Positions 25,901 through 35,940 of a stretch of DNA of 64,000 nt are shown here, piece by piece. Origin of the DNA: Oxalobacter sp. (GTDB taxonomy: Bacteria > Pseudomonadota > Gammaproteobacteria > Burkholderiales > Burkholderiaceae_D); assembly GCA_003605115.1 (NCBI GenBank), contig QZKY01000015.1:186001-250000 (forward strand). The letters run 5' to 3'. The position numbers and the translations under genes were made by a program. A model generated the notes under the pieces. That model saw only the letters and a list, made by a program, of their open reading frames with translations. It was not told the origin of the DNA and did no database searches. How positions within the stretch are numbered: the first letter of the stretch is position 1; each line of letters begins with the position of its first letter.

Positions 25901-28348
25901 ATGCTTGATTATCTATTGCGACGAGAAGCGAAGTCGACTGAATCTGAAAAAGAAGAGAACGTGGCAGTCAGCGCATCAGCGTTGACGGATGCTGACAAGA
26001 AAAGTGCCTTGCTCGAAGCTGAAAAGTTGGCTGGTGATGAACCTGCCGCAGCAGCCTTTGTTTTGAGTTGCGGCTATGCGGATGCACGTTTGCGCGCAGC
26101 AGGACACATTTACACGAAGCCATTCCTGGAGAACGTGTTACAGGCAATGCGCAAAGTGGATCGTCGCGTGGCCAAGATGATGCAGAACCGTCTCGATGCA
26201 ATCGCCAAACGGGATCTCATTGCCAAACATGCCGAAGAATGTCTGGCGCTGGCGCAGCGCTTGCTCCTCGAAAATCCGCTGATGCCAAATCATGTCGTGG
26301 ACATTGACCGCACATGGCGCTCAATCGGTGATATGGAAGAATCACACCAAATCCGGTTTAAGGATTTGCGAGCAGAACTGGATGTACGCTTGGCAGCGCA
26401 AGCCGGGTTGCAGCGTAAGGTCATTGATGCATTGGAAGCGTTGCGGCATTTTGGCGCCAGCATGGATGACCTGCCTTTGGTGCAGCAAGCCGAGAAACTG
26501 GCAAGCATGGAGCAAGTCTGGGCAGATTATGGCAGAAGCGCTGAATTTGCTTCACTCCCCAAGTCGCTTGTGCTTGAGTTTGAGCAGAAATGTCGAGATA
26601 TCAGAGAGCGGCACGGCGCTAAAACACAGGAGGTTGAGGCAGCCGTTTCAACCCAAGAGGAGCGCGACACGACGATCGTGCTACCCAATCTGCCCAATCA
26701 GGCAGGCGAGCCATCGACGAGAAGTGCGGCAAAAAAACAGGCGAGTCTTGCTGATGCTGAACAGACAGCGGCTTTTGTGAATGCGCTGGAAAAATTTGAA
26801 CAGGCGATCCAGGACGGGCATTTGCAAGCTGCGATGGAACAAGACGAAGTGCTTCGCAGGCTCGAAAAACAATTCCAGGGCTTGAGCAAGGACGATCTGG
26901 CGCGCCTGGTGCAGGTGCGTGCAGGCTTAAAGCGCTTGCAGGGATGGGCGCGCTGGGGGGGCAATGTTTCTCGTGAAGAATTGATTCAAACACTAGAGGA
27001 TATCCCGGCAAAAAACTTGCCCTTGCCTGAACTGGCAAAGGTCGTTTCCATCGCGCGGGACAGCTGGAAGGCGCTGGACGTGCAATCGGGTTCGGCACCC
27101 AAGCCTTTGTGGGAGCGCTTCGATGCGGTATGCACACTTGCCTACGCGCCGATTGCAGAGCATTCCAGGAAACAGGCCTTAGCGAGACAGCAGAACAAGG
27201 AGCGTGCGGAAGCCCTGGTGGCTGACGCCATCAACTTCCTTGAAAGTTCAGGGCTGAGTCGCTCGAGTGAATCGGGGGACAGGTTGGACTGGAAGCGCGT
27301 CGCCAGTTTTTACCAAGGCATTACCCAGTCCTGGCAGCGTATTGGGCACATGGATCGCAAGGATAAAAAACGGCTGGATGCCGCTTTCGAGGCGGCGAGC
27401 CGAAAGTTGCGGGAACCTTTGCAGGAGCGTTGGGTCGGTGAAATCGAAAAACGCGAACGCCTGATACGCGAAGTGGAGCAAGTCGATGCGCGTGATCGCA
27501 GGGTGGTGGACAAAGTGCGCGCGATCCAGCTTCGTTGGCAGGAGTGCGCAAAAGCCATGCCGCTGGAGCATAAGACAGAGCAGGCGTTGTGGGAGCGTTT
27601 TCGAAAAGTATGCGATGGCGTATTTGCACAACGCAAGCTGGTCAATGCTGTTGCAGATGCGGAGCGCCAAAAAAATGCAGAAAGCAAGCTGGGCTTGTGT
27701 GCACGGCTCGAGGCAGCACAAAGTGAATCGGAGGCCACCATCAAGGCATTGCTGCGTACTACAGAGGCAGCGTGGAAAGCCATCGGTGCCGTGCCGCGTG
27801 CGCAAGAACAGCAGATCGATGCACGCTATCGCAAGGCCAACGCTATCTTGCAGGAGCGTTTGAAAACGACAGCGCGAGCCGCCAGACATGCGCAACGTGA
27901 AGCATGGGGCGAAAAAATGGCTTTGTGCCGTGCCGTGGAATCTGCCTTGGTTGGCAGCGCGTCGATGGATGACGCATGGAAAGCGCACTGGCAAGCATTG
28001 CCGCCGCTGAAAGCCGAGCGCGAAACCATGATGCGCAAGCGCTTCAATGCAGCGCTACATGCTTTGACAGGGCATGACCAGCGTTATGCGAAGCTGCTGG
28101 AATCCAATCGCGATGTACTGCTGAAAAACCTGTTGCGCGCTGAAATCATGGCGGGCATGGAAAGTCCGCCCGAGTTGGCGCATCAGCGTTTGCAGGCACA
28201 GGTGGCGGTGTTGCAATCCTCCCTGTCGGGCATGAGCGGAAAATCCTTGGTGGAACTGGTGGAGGAAATGAGCGCATTGCCAGCCTTGGCAGACGAGGCA
28301 ACGATGGCTCGGTTATTGCGATTGCTTGGCAAAGTCAATCTGGAATAA
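25901..28348 (+). CDS. Large DUF349-repeat protein
   Basis: 815 residues, mostly alpha-helical and charged. Several DUF349 repeats are visible by their W-x-x-x-G and W-x-R-F patterns, for example WRSIGDMEE near 142, WQRIGHMDRKDKKRLDAAF near 475, ALWERFRKVCDGVF near 565, and AAWKAIGAVPRAQEQQID near 625. Proteins of this family are widespread in Beta- and Gammaproteobacteria and are uncharacterised. The repeats suggest a long coiled or rod-like scaffold. It is a single gene with its own upstream region. Confidence 0.85.
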   Translation: MLDYLLRREAKSTESEKEENVAVSASALTDADKKSALLEAEKLAGDEPAAAAFVLSCGYADARLRAAGHIYTKPFLENVLQAMRKVDRRVAKMMQNRLDAIAKRDLIAKHAEECLALAQRLLLENPLMPNHVVDIDRTWRSIGDMEESHQIRFKDLRAELDVRLAAQAGLQRKVIDALEALRHFGASMDDLPLVQQAEKLASMEQVWADYGRSAEFASLPKSLVLEFEQKCRDIRERHGAKTQEVEAAVSTQEERDTTIVLPNLPNQAGEPSTRSAAKKQASLADAEQTAAFVNALEKFEQAIQDGHLQAAMEQDEVLRRLEKQFQGLSKDDLARLVQVRAGLKRLQGWARWGGNVSREELIQTLEDIPAKNLPLPELAKVVSIARDSWKALDVQSGSAPKPLWERFDAVCTLAYAPIAEHSRKQALARQQNKERAEALVADAINFLESSGLSRSSESGDRLDWKRVASFYQGITQSWQRIGHMDRKDKKRLDAAFEAASRKLREPLQERWVGEIEKRERLIREVEQVDARDRRVVDKVRAIQLRWQECAKAMPLEHKTEQALWERFRKVCDGVFAQRKLVNAVADAERQKNAESKLGLCARLEAAQSESEATIKALLRTTEAAWKAIGAVPRAQEQQIDARYRKANAILQERLKTTARAARHAQREAWGEKMALCRAVESALVGSASMDDAWKAHWQALPPLKAERETMMRKRFNAALHALTGHDQRYAKLLESNRDVLLKNLLRAEIMAGMESPPELAHQRLQAQVAVLQSSLSGMSGKSLVELVEEMSALPALADEATMARLLRLLGKVNLE

Positions 28349-28459
28349 CGCCACTTCGCCTCCTCAGGATTTTTTTTCGGTGAATTTTCGGCGAGTGCTC
28401 TGTGAAGGAGAGCGCATCACGGGAACCTTCAGCGAGGAAAACTGTCCCTGTGAAAGGGA

Positions 28460-29386
28460 TCAGTGAAGCAAACTCTTGGGTGGCGGCAAGGTTTGTGCAT
28501 CGGCGAAAAGTTGTGCGCAGTCGATTTTGTCGAAGTTGTAGTGTTGTCCGCAAAAATCACACTGGATCGCCAAATGTCCCTGTTCAGCGAGGACTTCGTC
28601 AATCTCTCGCTTCCCGAGCATTTTCAGCATATTGCCAACTTTCTCGAGCGAGCAGGTGCATCGGAAATGGGGTTCAAGGGGCGTGAATACGCGGATGTTT
28701 TCTTCCCAAAAGAGGCGTCGCATCAACGTGTCAATGTCAACGCGCAGCAACTCTTCGTTTTTCAGCGTTGAGGCCAACATGACGACTCGATTCCAGGTTT
28801 CAAGTTCGTGGCCCTCTTCTTTCTCCAGGCCTTCGACGCCGCCTTCTCCCGGCAGCTTTTGCAAGAGCAAGCCGCGTGAGACTTTTTCATCGGCCGCCAG
28901 CCAGATTTTGGTGTCGAGCTGTTCAGAACGCATCATGTAATTCTCGATTACGGTGGCGATGTTATCGCCATCCAGTGGCACTACCCCCTGGTAGGCTTGT
29001 TGCCCCGGTACTTTGTCGTGCGGGTCAAGCGTGATGACGAAGCGCCCCTTGCCATGCACGTGCACAAGCTGGCTGAGGCTGGCGTCGTTCGGGATATCAA
29101 CGTTCGGCACCAGCTTGGCCGTCGCGCGCACTTGCAGGCTGGAGTCGCACTCGACCACCAGCAGACGCACGGGGCCGTCGCCATGAATCTGCATCACGAT
29201 GGCACCGTCGAACTTCAGATTCGCGGAAAGCAGGGCGGCGGCCGAGAGCATCTCACCCAGCAGCATTTGCACGGCTTTGGGATAGTCGTGTCGTGCCTGG
29301 ACTTGTTGCCAGGCGTCGGACAGTTCGACCAGTTCGCCACGTACGGCCGCGTTTTCGAACAGGAATTTTTGCAGCTTGTCGGTCAT
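28460..29386 (-). CDS. hslO: Redox-regulated chaperone Hsp33
   Basis: 308 residues. The C-terminal redox switch carries the four zinc-binding cysteines: FRCTCSLEK (C-x-C) and CDFCGQHY (C-x2-C). The N-terminal body has the family's FENAAVRGELVEL start and a GDGP turn. Under oxidative stress, cysteines form disulfides, zinc is lost and the protein becomes a holdase in the cytoplasm. It starts 2 bases after the carbonic-anhydrase-like gene, so both probably share a transcript. Confidence 0.96.
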   Translation of the reverse strand: MTDKLQKFLFENAAVRGELVELSDAWQQVQARHDYPKAVQMLLGEMLSAAALLSANLKFDGAIVMQIHGDGPVRLLVVECDSSLQVRATAKLVPNVDIPNDASLSQLVHVHGKGRFVITLDPHDKVPGQQAYQGVVPLDGDNIATVIENYMMRSEQLDTKIWLAADEKVSRGLLLQKLPGEGGVEGLEKEEGHELETWNRVVMLASTLKNEELLRVDIDTLMRRLFWEENIRVFTPLEPHFRCTCSLEKVGNMLKMLGKREIDEVLAEQGHLAIQCDFCGQHYNFDKIDCAQLFADAQTLPPPKSLLH

Positions 29387-29388
29387 GT

Positions 29389-29916
29389 TTATTTAATTTG
29401 CTCCAGATCTTCGGAGAACAGCTTGCTGTTCTTCATGTAAAAACGCGCTGCACCATGCATGCGATCAACGGCCTCATCCGACATGGTTTTCGAAACGCTT
29501 GCTGGCGTGCCGATGATGAGCGAATTCTTTTCGGACATCTTCTTGTTTTCGGTCACGAGCGCACAGGCTCCCACGAGCGAGTTTTCACCAATCACGGCAC
29601 CGTTTAGTACAGTGGCGCGGATGCCTACGAGTGCACCATCTTCAATGATGCAGCCGTGCAGGACGGCGTGATGGCCGACTGTAACGTTTTTGCCGATGAG
29701 GAGCGGGAAGCCGGGATCGGCGTGCAACATGGAGAGATCCTGGATGTTGGTGTTCTCACCAATTTCAATGCGTTCATGATCTGCGCGAATCGTGACGCCA
29801 AACCAGACAGAAGCGCCCGCAGCGATCTTGACGTTGCCGATGATGTTGGCCGTTGGCGCGATCCACGCGGTGGGATGAATGTCGGGGGAGTGTTTTCCGA
29901 GTCGGTAAATGGGCAT
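29389..29916 (-). CDS. Gamma-class carbonic anhydrase family protein
   Basis: 175 residues forming a left-handed beta-helix of hexapeptide repeats (IGENTNIQDLSMLHAD, IGKNVTVGHHAVLHGC). The histidines in that stretch match the zinc ligands of gamma carbonic anhydrases and of YrdA/PaaY-like proteins. ATG 29916 follows an AAAGGTG ribosome site, so the 14 extra residues of the longer frame are excluded. Activity may be carbonic anhydrase or an acyl/CoA-related role as in PaaY; sequence alone does not decide. Confidence 0.88.
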   Translation of the reverse strand: MPIYRLGKHSPDIHPTAWIAPTANIIGNVKIAAGASVWFGVTIRADHERIEIGENTNIQDLSMLHADPGFPLLIGKNVTVGHHAVLHGCIIEDGALVGIRATVLNGAVIGENSLVGACALVTENKKMSEKNSLIIGTPASVSKTMSDEAVDRMHGAARFYMKNSKLFSEDLEQIK

Positions 29917-30164
29917 AAACACCTTTCTTTTTTTATGGGAGCCGAAGAAAAAGCGCATTGTACCGTTCTCTTTCGGAAACGGTAGCGCCGCCCGGATTTT
30001 GGCGATTGTTCAATGGAGTGTGTCAGCAGAAGCTTAAACGCCGTCAATGCTTTCCCCAATGAAACAAATCTGACAGATTTCACCCAACACGCGTAAAATG
30101 TTGTCCCAGAACACGATCTGAAGAGGTCATCCCTCCTGAGGGTCTCTATTATCCAGGTATCAAT

Positions 30165-31010
30165 ATGGCATTACCCATGCTAAACGTTGATTTACACAGC
30201 CATTCTGACGTCTCGGATGGTACGCTCAGTCCTGCCGCATTGCTCGCCAGAGCCAAGGACAATGCTGCCGATGTTATTGCGTTGACCGATCATGATGAAG
30301 TCCAGGGCAATGCTGAAGCACGTATCGCGGCCGAGGCTTTGGGCATCAAGTTTGTTCCTGGCGTTGAAATTTCAACGACATGGGCAGGGTCAACGGTGCA
30401 TATTGTCGGTTTGCATATCGATGAAAGCAACAGCGATTTGGTCAAGGGCTTGGCATCGACGCGTAGTGGGCGTGTCGAACGCGCCAAGGAAATGGGACGC
30501 CGTTTCGCTGCGGTCGGCATACCTCACGCCTTTGAAGGGGCGATGAAATTCGTCAGCAACCCTTTCCTCGTATCCCGCAAACATTTTGCCCGTTTTCTGG
30601 TTGCGGATGGTTATTGCAAAGACATTCGCGAGGCATTTCGTCGCTATCTGGTGGAGGGCAAGCCGGGGTATATGCCTCATCACTGGGCCAGTTTGGAAGA
30701 TGCCGTGAGCTGGATTCGTGGTGCAGGCGGGATTGTCGGCATTGCGCATCCCGGCCGTTACCGTTTCAGTGATTTGGTATTTGGGGCGTTTTTGCAGGAG
30801 TTTAAATACCTTGGCGGTACGATGATCGAGGTTGTAACAGGAAGTCATTCGCCTGATCAATACCTGAAATTTGCAAAGATCGCCATGGAATATGGTTTTT
30901 TGGCGTCATCTGGTTCGGATTTCCACGCGCCGGGTGAATCACGCGTCGACATCGGCACTTTGCCCCCCTTGCCAAAGGGCGTCACCCCCGTTTGGGCGGA
31001 CTGGTACTGA
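30165..31010 (+). CDS. rnm: PHP-domain phosphoesterase (RNase AM / nucleotide bisphosphatase)
   Basis: 281 residues. PHP-family metal motifs are intact: DLHSHSDVSDG near residues 9-19, ALTDHDE near 40, GVEIS near 66, IAHPGRY near 196 and SGSDFHAPGE near the end. The family includes 3',5'-nucleotide bisphosphatases and E. coli Rnm (YciV), which trims 5' ends of rRNA. A yciO-type gene lies nearby, as in the E. coli rnm-yciO pair, with htpX in between here. Both activities are reported in the family, and which matters here is unknown. Confidence 0.88.
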   Translation: MALPMLNVDLHSHSDVSDGTLSPAALLARAKDNAADVIALTDHDEVQGNAEARIAAEALGIKFVPGVEISTTWAGSTVHIVGLHIDESNSDLVKGLASTRSGRVERAKEMGRRFAAVGIPHAFEGAMKFVSNPFLVSRKHFARFLVADGYCKDIREAFRRYLVEGKPGYMPHHWASLEDAVSWIRGAGGIVGIAHPGRYRFSDLVFGAFLQEFKYLGGTMIEVVTGSHSPDQYLKFAKIAMEYGFLASSGSDFHAPGESRVDIGTLPPLPKGVTPVWADWY

Positions 31011-31161
31011 ATATTCACCATTGCGCAATCTTTTTTCAGAGGAGAAGCGCGAGAGAGGCGTGGCAGAAAAATTCGACTGCTGCTATAGTTCTCAGTCCCT
31101 TGATTTTTTCTCCGGCGTCCCTATTATCTGGTTGTTTTCATCTTGTGAGTGAGAGGTTTTC

Positions 31162-32034
31162 ATGAAACGTGTTTTTTTGTTTGTTCTCACCAATATTGCT
31201 GTGATGGTGGTGATGTCGATCGTTCTGTCCCTACTGGGCGTCGATCGCATGTTGTATGCCAGAGGATTGAACTTGACCAGCCTGATGATTTTTTCGCTGG
31301 TGGTCGGTTTCACGGGCTCGATTATTTCCCTGTTCATGAGCAAGCCCATGGCCAAGTGGTCGACCGGCGCTCGCGTGATTGAACAGCCTTCGAATTCGAC
31401 GGAGTTGTGGTTGGTGCAAACGGTGCACAGCCTGTCAACACGAGCCGGTATTGGTATGCCGGAAGTTGCCGTCTTTGAGGGTGCACCCAATGCTTTTGCT
31501 ACGGGCGCGTCAAAGAATGCTTCACTGGTTGCCGTCTCAACCGGATTGCTGGAAGGGATGACCAAGGAAGAGGTCGAGGCGGTGCTGGGTCACGAAGTGG
31601 CGCATATCGCCAATGGCGACATGGTTACCATGACGCTGATTCAGGGGGTGGTGAATACCTTTGTCATCTTCCTGTCACGTGTTGTCGGTTATCTTGTCGA
31701 TCAATACGTTCTCAAAAATGAGGACGACAGACCGGGCATGGGGTTCATGCTGACCTCCATGTTTTGCCAAATCCTGTTTGGCATTGGTGCATCGTTGATT
31801 GTGGCGTGGTTTTCGCGTCAACGGGAATTTCGCGCTGATGCGGGCGCCGTGCAATTGCTGGGACGCAGGCAGCCGATGATCAATGCGCTGGCGCGACTGG
31901 GAGGCTTGGAGCCTGGAGCCTTGCCAAAATCGCTGGCAGCTGCGGGCATCAGCGATTCGCCAGGGTTTATGGCACTGTTTTCTACGCATCCGCCCATTGA
32001 GCAACGGATCGCGGCTTTGCAGCAAGCAGCTTGA
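31162..32034 (+). CDS. htpX: Membrane metalloprotease HtpX
   Basis: 290 residues with two N-terminal membrane helices (residues 4-24 and 38-58) and the zinc motif HEVAH with His144, Glu145 and His148; two more hydrophobic segments follow near 160 and 195. HtpX degrades misfolded inner-membrane proteins along with FtsH, which is encoded at 41217 in this window. Length and motif positions are normal. No clear heat-shock promoter was seen in the 150 bases upstream. Confidence 0.96.
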   Translation: MKRVFLFVLTNIAVMVVMSIVLSLLGVDRMLYARGLNLTSLMIFSLVVGFTGSIISLFMSKPMAKWSTGARVIEQPSNSTELWLVQTVHSLSTRAGIGMPEVAVFEGAPNAFATGASKNASLVAVSTGLLEGMTKEEVEAVLGHEVAHIANGDMVTMTLIQGVVNTFVIFLSRVVGYLVDQYVLKNEDDRPGMGFMLTSMFCQILFGIGASLIVAWFSRQREFRADAGAVQLLGRRQPMINALARLGGLEPGALPKSLAAAGISDSPGFMALFSTHPPIEQRIAALQQAA

Positions 32035-32093
32035 GAGGAGAGCGTATCTGATGCTGACGATGTCAAGATTGTCAGCATCATTTCTTGTAAACG

Positions 32094-32717
32094 ATGAGCG
32101 AGTTTTATCAAATCCACCCAGACAACCCCCAGCATCGCTATATCAAAAAAGCGGCAGAAATTGTTCAGGCTGGCGGCATTGTCGCTTTGCCGACCGATTC
32201 CTGCTATGCACTGGTGTGCAGACTAGATGACAAAGCGGCAGCAGATCGCTTGCGTCGCATTCGCGGCGTGGATGAACGCCACCATCTGACCTTGTTGTGC
32301 CGTGACTTAAGTGAAGTCGCATCCTACGCCAAGGTTGACAATCGCCAGTATCGTTTGCTCAAGGCAGCGACGCCGGGCTCGTTTACCTTTATTCTTCCTG
32401 CGACGAAGGAAGTTCCGCGGCGTCTGAGTCATCCCTCGCGCAAAACCATCGGCCTGCGCGTACCCGATAACCGAATCGCTTTGGCTTTGATGCAGGAAAT
32501 GGGGCAGCCCTTGCTGGGCGCCACACTGATTTTGCCCGGCGATGAAGACCCTTTGACCAATCCAGATGAGATTTGCGAACGCTTGAAAAACCAGGTCGAT
32601 TTGGTGATTGACGGGGGGGCATGCAGTCTCGTTCCGACCACGGTGATCGATCTCAGTAGTGCTGAGCCGATGCTGGTGAGGCAGGGGAGAGGGGATGCGA
32701 GTGCTTTTGGCTTTTGA
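32094..32717 (+). CDS. yciO: Sua5/YciO/YrdC-family protein
   Basis: 207 residues with the family core ALPTDSCYAL, RRIRGVDERHHLTLLCRDL and KTIGLRVPDN. TsaC/Sua5 members make threonylcarbamoyl-AMP for tRNA t6A; YciO members are close relatives. The longer N-terminal part FYQIHPDNPQHRYI and the neighbouring rnm-like gene fit YciO better than TsaC. The signature lysine-arginine residues for ATP binding are present, so activity is plausible. Confidence 0.88.
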   Translation: MSEFYQIHPDNPQHRYIKKAAEIVQAGGIVALPTDSCYALVCRLDDKAAADRLRRIRGVDERHHLTLLCRDLSEVASYAKVDNRQYRLLKAATPGSFTFILPATKEVPRRLSHPSRKTIGLRVPDNRIALALMQEMGQPLLGATLILPGDEDPLTNPDEICERLKNQVDLVIDGGACSLVPTTVIDLSSAEPMLVRQGRGDASAFGF

Positions 32718-32774
32718 TGTCGCACCATTGTCCGGACATTTCTTCTCGCGGTTCCCTCTGGTAAAATTCCCGCG

Positions 32775-33425
32775 ATGAACAGTATCCAGACTTTCGCAGT
32801 TCACCTGCTTCCCATCCTTCTTGCGATTACGCTGCATGAGGCAGCGCATGCGTACGTAGCCAGATATTTTGGCGACACCACAGCGTACGCGCAAGGCCGC
32901 ATGACACTGAACCCGATCAAGCACATTGATCCAATTGGCACGATTGCGATACCGCTTGCATTGTTCGTCATCGGCAGCCCCTATTTATTCGGTTACGCCA
33001 AACCCGTTCCTGTCAATTTCAGTCGTTTGCGCAACCCGCGCAAACACTCGGCGCTGGTCTCTCTGGCAGGTCCAGGAGCTAATTTGATCATGGCCTTGAT
33101 GTGGCTGGTGTTGGCCATTGGGCTCAAAAAATTTCAGATCCAGGAAGAGTTTTTCCTGCGTGTGGCTGAAGCGGGTGTACTCGATAACCTCGTTTTCTTT
33201 GCCTTTAACCTGTTCCCGATTCCCCCACTGGATGGCGGTCGCATTTTGACAAGCATATTGCCTTATCAGTGGGCGCACCGCTTTGTACAACTGGAACCTT
33301 ACGGATTTTTCATCGTCATGGCGCTTGTGATGCTCAAAGTGTTGCGTTACTGGATGGTGCCGGTGATGACTGTCGCACACGAACTCTTGCAAGCACTGGT
33401 TATTCCCTTGAAGCTATTACTTTAA
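32775..33425 (+). CDS. Site-2 protease family (M50) membrane metallopeptidase
   Basis: 216 residues, five or six membrane segments. The zinc motif HEAAH (His21, Glu22, His25) lies in the first helix, and the third ligand is expected in the later NLFPIPPLDGGR motif near residue 150, both typical of small M50 proteases. These cut substrates within the membrane. In many betaproteobacteria this gene precedes trpS, as here with 11 bases between them. Natural substrates are unknown. Confidence 0.92.
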   Translation: MNSIQTFAVHLLPILLAITLHEAAHAYVARYFGDTTAYAQGRMTLNPIKHIDPIGTIAIPLALFVIGSPYLFGYAKPVPVNFSRLRNPRKHSALVSLAGPGANLIMALMWLVLAIGLKKFQIQEEFFLRVAEAGVLDNLVFFAFNLFPIPPLDGGRILTSILPYQWAHRFVQLEPYGFFIVMALVMLKVLRYWMVPVMTVAHELLQALVIPLKLLL

Positions 33426-33436
33426 ACAGACTAAAC

Positions 33437-34639
33437 ATGTACCCAGACCGCGTTGTTTCCGGCATGCGCCCCACAGGGGCGATGCACATTGGCCACTACC
33501 ACGGTGCCCTTAAAAACTGGATCAAGATGCAGGCAGAACATCCCTGTTTGTTTTTTGTCGCTGATTGGCATGCGCTGACTACGCATTATGACGAAGCGGA
33601 AAGTATTGAAAAAAGCACGTGGGACATGTTGGTCGACTGGTTGGCTGCAGGCGTTGATCCGTCGCAGTCGACGCTCTTCATTCAATCGCAAGTGCCGGAA
33701 GTGGCAGAGCTGACGCTGCTCTTGGGCATGTCCACGCCGCTGGGCTGGCTGGAACGTGTGCCGACGTACAAAGATCAGATCGAAAAATTGGCGCACAAGG
33801 ATTTGACCAATTACGGTTTTCTAGGCTATCCGTTGCTGATGGCAGCCGATATTCTGGTTTATCGCGCCAACATGGTGCCGGTGGGGGAAGATCAGATTCC
33901 GCATATTGAGATGACGCGTGAAATTGCGCGCCGCTTCAACAATCTCTATGGGCGTGAGCCGGGGTTTGAAGAAAAAGCGCAAGAAGCGGTCAAAAAACTC
34001 GGTAGCAAGCGCGCGAAACTGTACAACGAATTGCGCACGAATTTCCAGCAGAATGGCAACGTTGAATCACTTGAGCAGGCCAAAGCAATGCTTGACGATG
34101 CGCAAAATCTGTCGATGATCGATCGCGAGCGCCTGTTCGGCTATCTCGAAGGCAGTCGCAAGCTGATTCTGGTGGAGCCGCAAGCTTTGCTGACAGAAGC
34201 CTCACGTCTGACCGGTCTTGATGGACAAAAAATGTCCAAGAGTTACGGCAATGCGATCTCGCTTCGCGAAGACAAGGATGTTTTGAACAAGAAAGTACGC
34301 ACGATGCCCACCGATCCCGCACGGGTGCGACGTACCGACCCAGGAGATCCGGAGCGTTGCCCCGTTTGGCAATTGCACCAGGTATACACCGACAGCGATA
34401 CCCAAGAATGGGTTGTCAAAGGCTGCAAGTCGGCGGGGATTGGTTGTCTGGAATGCAAGCAACCGCTCATCGATGCCATTCTCAAAGAACAAGAGCCCAT
34501 GCACGAGCGGGCACAACCCTACTTGGACGACCCCTCTCTGGTACGCGCCATTGTTGCCGATGGATGCGATGTGGCGCGCAAGCTGGCGCATGAAACCATG
34601 CGGGATGTGCGGGAAGCAATGGGTCTGGGATATACCTGA
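33437..34639 (+). CDS. trpS: Tryptophan--tRNA ligase
   Basis: 400 residues, class I synthetase. HIGH is at residues 17-20 and KMSKS at 265-269. The gap between them is about 70 residues longer than in E. coli, fitting the longer form common in betaproteobacteria. The frame is open from 33269, but ATG 33437 (MYPDRVVSGMRPTG) gives the canonical N-terminus and avoids the protease gene. It charges tRNA-Trp in the cytoplasm. Confidence 0.96.
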   Translation: MYPDRVVSGMRPTGAMHIGHYHGALKNWIKMQAEHPCLFFVADWHALTTHYDEAESIEKSTWDMLVDWLAAGVDPSQSTLFIQSQVPEVAELTLLLGMSTPLGWLERVPTYKDQIEKLAHKDLTNYGFLGYPLLMAADILVYRANMVPVGEDQIPHIEMTREIARRFNNLYGREPGFEEKAQEAVKKLGSKRAKLYNELRTNFQQNGNVESLEQAKAMLDDAQNLSMIDRERLFGYLEGSRKLILVEPQALLTEASRLTGLDGQKMSKSYGNAISLREDKDVLNKKVRTMPTDPARVRRTDPGDPERCPVWQLHQVYTDSDTQEWVVKGCKSAGIGCLECKQPLIDAILKEQEPMHERAQPYLDDPSLVRAIVADGCDVARKLAHETMRDVREAMGLGYT

Positions 34640-34647
34640 TAGGTCGT

Positions 34648-34676
34648 TTGCGGCCGTATCAGCTTTGCAGTACAAT
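34648..34676 (+). promoter_or_regulatory. Predicted sigma-70 promoter for carAB
   Basis: TTGCGG at 34648-34653, a 17-base spacer and TACAAT at 34671-34676. Transcription would begin near 34683, leaving a leader of about 110 bases before the carA start codon. Confidence 0.55.
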
Positions 34677-34703
34677 TGGCAAGTTTTACTGTTCAATTTA
34701 CCC

Positions 34704-34771
34704 GCCGTAGCGCCAACCACCATCAAGCGACATCATCCAGTGCAGAAAAGCTGGAGTGGCATCGCTACGGC
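34704..34771 (+). promoter_or_regulatory. Long-range inverted repeat in the carA leader
   Basis: GCCGTAGCG at 34704-34712 pairs exactly with CGCTACGGC at 34763-34771. Inside the 50-base loop a smaller CCAG/CTGG stem can form (34737-34754). The repeat ends 9 bases before the AGGAG ribosome site of carA. The position suggests a folded leader RNA that may control carAB by a pathway signal; no known class is recognised. Confidence 0.45.
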
Positions 34772-34791
34772 AATGATATCAGGAGCTATCC

Positions 34792-35940
34792 TTGTTGCCA
34801 TTCCTTTCGGGTCATGCCACACCAGCGATTCTTGCGTTGGCTGATGGATCGATATTCCGCGGCATTTCCATCGGCGCTGCCGGCCACACTATCGGCGAGG
34901 TGGTGTTCAATACTTCCATGACGGGTTATCAGGAAATTCTGACGGATCCAAGCTACAGTCGTCAGATTGTGACGCTGACTTATCCGCACATCGGCAATAC
35001 CGGGATCAACCCGGAAGATGTTGAATCGACGCACATTCACGCAGCAGGGCTGGTTATCAAAGACTTGCCGCTGATGACGTCCAACTTCCGTAAGGCGCAA
35101 ACGCTTTCGGAATACCTGGCTGCAGAAAAAATCGTCGCCATTGCCGGTGTGGATACACGCCGACTCACGCGCGTCTTGCGCGAAAAGGGTACGCAGAACG
35201 GCGCCATCATGGTCGGCGACGATCAATCCAAGGCGCTCGCCTTAGCGCGCTCCTTCCCCGGCTTGTCTGGCATGGATCTCGCGAAAGTCGTTTCTGCCAC
35301 CAAACCGTATGAATGGCATGAAACCGAATGGAAGCTCGGCGAAGGTTATGGTCAGTTGGTTGATGCCAAATACCATGTTGTCGCTTTCGATTATGGCGTC
35401 AAGCGCAACATCTTGCGCATGCTGACAGAACGCGGTTGCAAGGTGACGGTGTTGCCTGCGCAGGCGACAGCAGCCGATGCCATTGCACTGAATCCGGACG
35501 GCATCTTTTTATCGAATGGCCCCGGCGATCCGGAACCCTGCGATTACGCGGTTGCGGCGTCGAAAGAATTGATCGAGAAAGGTTATCCGACTTTCGGCAT
35601 CTGTCTTGGTCATCAAATCATGGCACTGGCTTCCGGTGCAAAAACACTGAAAATGAAGTTCGGCCATCACGGTGCCAACCATCCGGTGCAGGATTTGGAT
35701 ACGAAACAGGTGCTGATCACCTCGCAAAACCATGGCTTCGCAGTGGATACGGCCACGCTACCCGCGAATTGCCGCGTCACGCATGTTTCACTGTTCGACG
35801 GTTCGCTGCAAGGCTTTGAGCGCACGGATCGTCCGGCTTTCTGCTTCCAGGGACATCCGGAAGCCTCGCCGGGCCCCAACGATATTGGTTACCTGTTTGA
35901 TCGCTTTGTCGCGATGATGGAGAAAAAGAAAAATGGCTAA
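34792..35940 (+). CDS. carA: Carbamoyl phosphate synthase small subunit
   Basis: 382 residues. The glutamine amidotransferase half carries [13 protein letters not shown] with the nucleophile cysteine and a late GHPEASPGP. It releases ammonia from glutamine for CarB, feeding arginine and pyrimidine synthesis. The start codon is TTG, supported by AGGAG six bases upstream and by no in-frame ATG before the conserved ILALADGS. It overlaps carB by 8 bases. Confidence 0.95.
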   Translation: MLPFLSGHATPAILALADGSIFRGISIGAAGHTIGEVVFNTSMTGYQEILTDPSYSRQIVTLTYPHIGNTGINPEDVESTHIHAAGLVIKDLPLMTSNFRKAQTLSEYLAAEKIVAIAGVDTRRLTRVLREKGTQNGAIMVGDDQSKALALARSFPGLSGMDLAKVVSATKPYEWHETEWKLGEGYGQLVDAKYHVVAFDYGVKRNILRMLTERGCKVTVLPAQATAADAIALNPDGIFLSNGPGDPEPCDYAVAASKELIEKGYPTFGICLGHQIMALASGAKTLKMKFGHHGANHPVQDLDTKQVLITSQNHGFAVDTATLPANCRVTHVSLFDGSLQGFERTDRPAFCFQGHPEASPGPNDIGYLFDRFVAMMEKKKNG

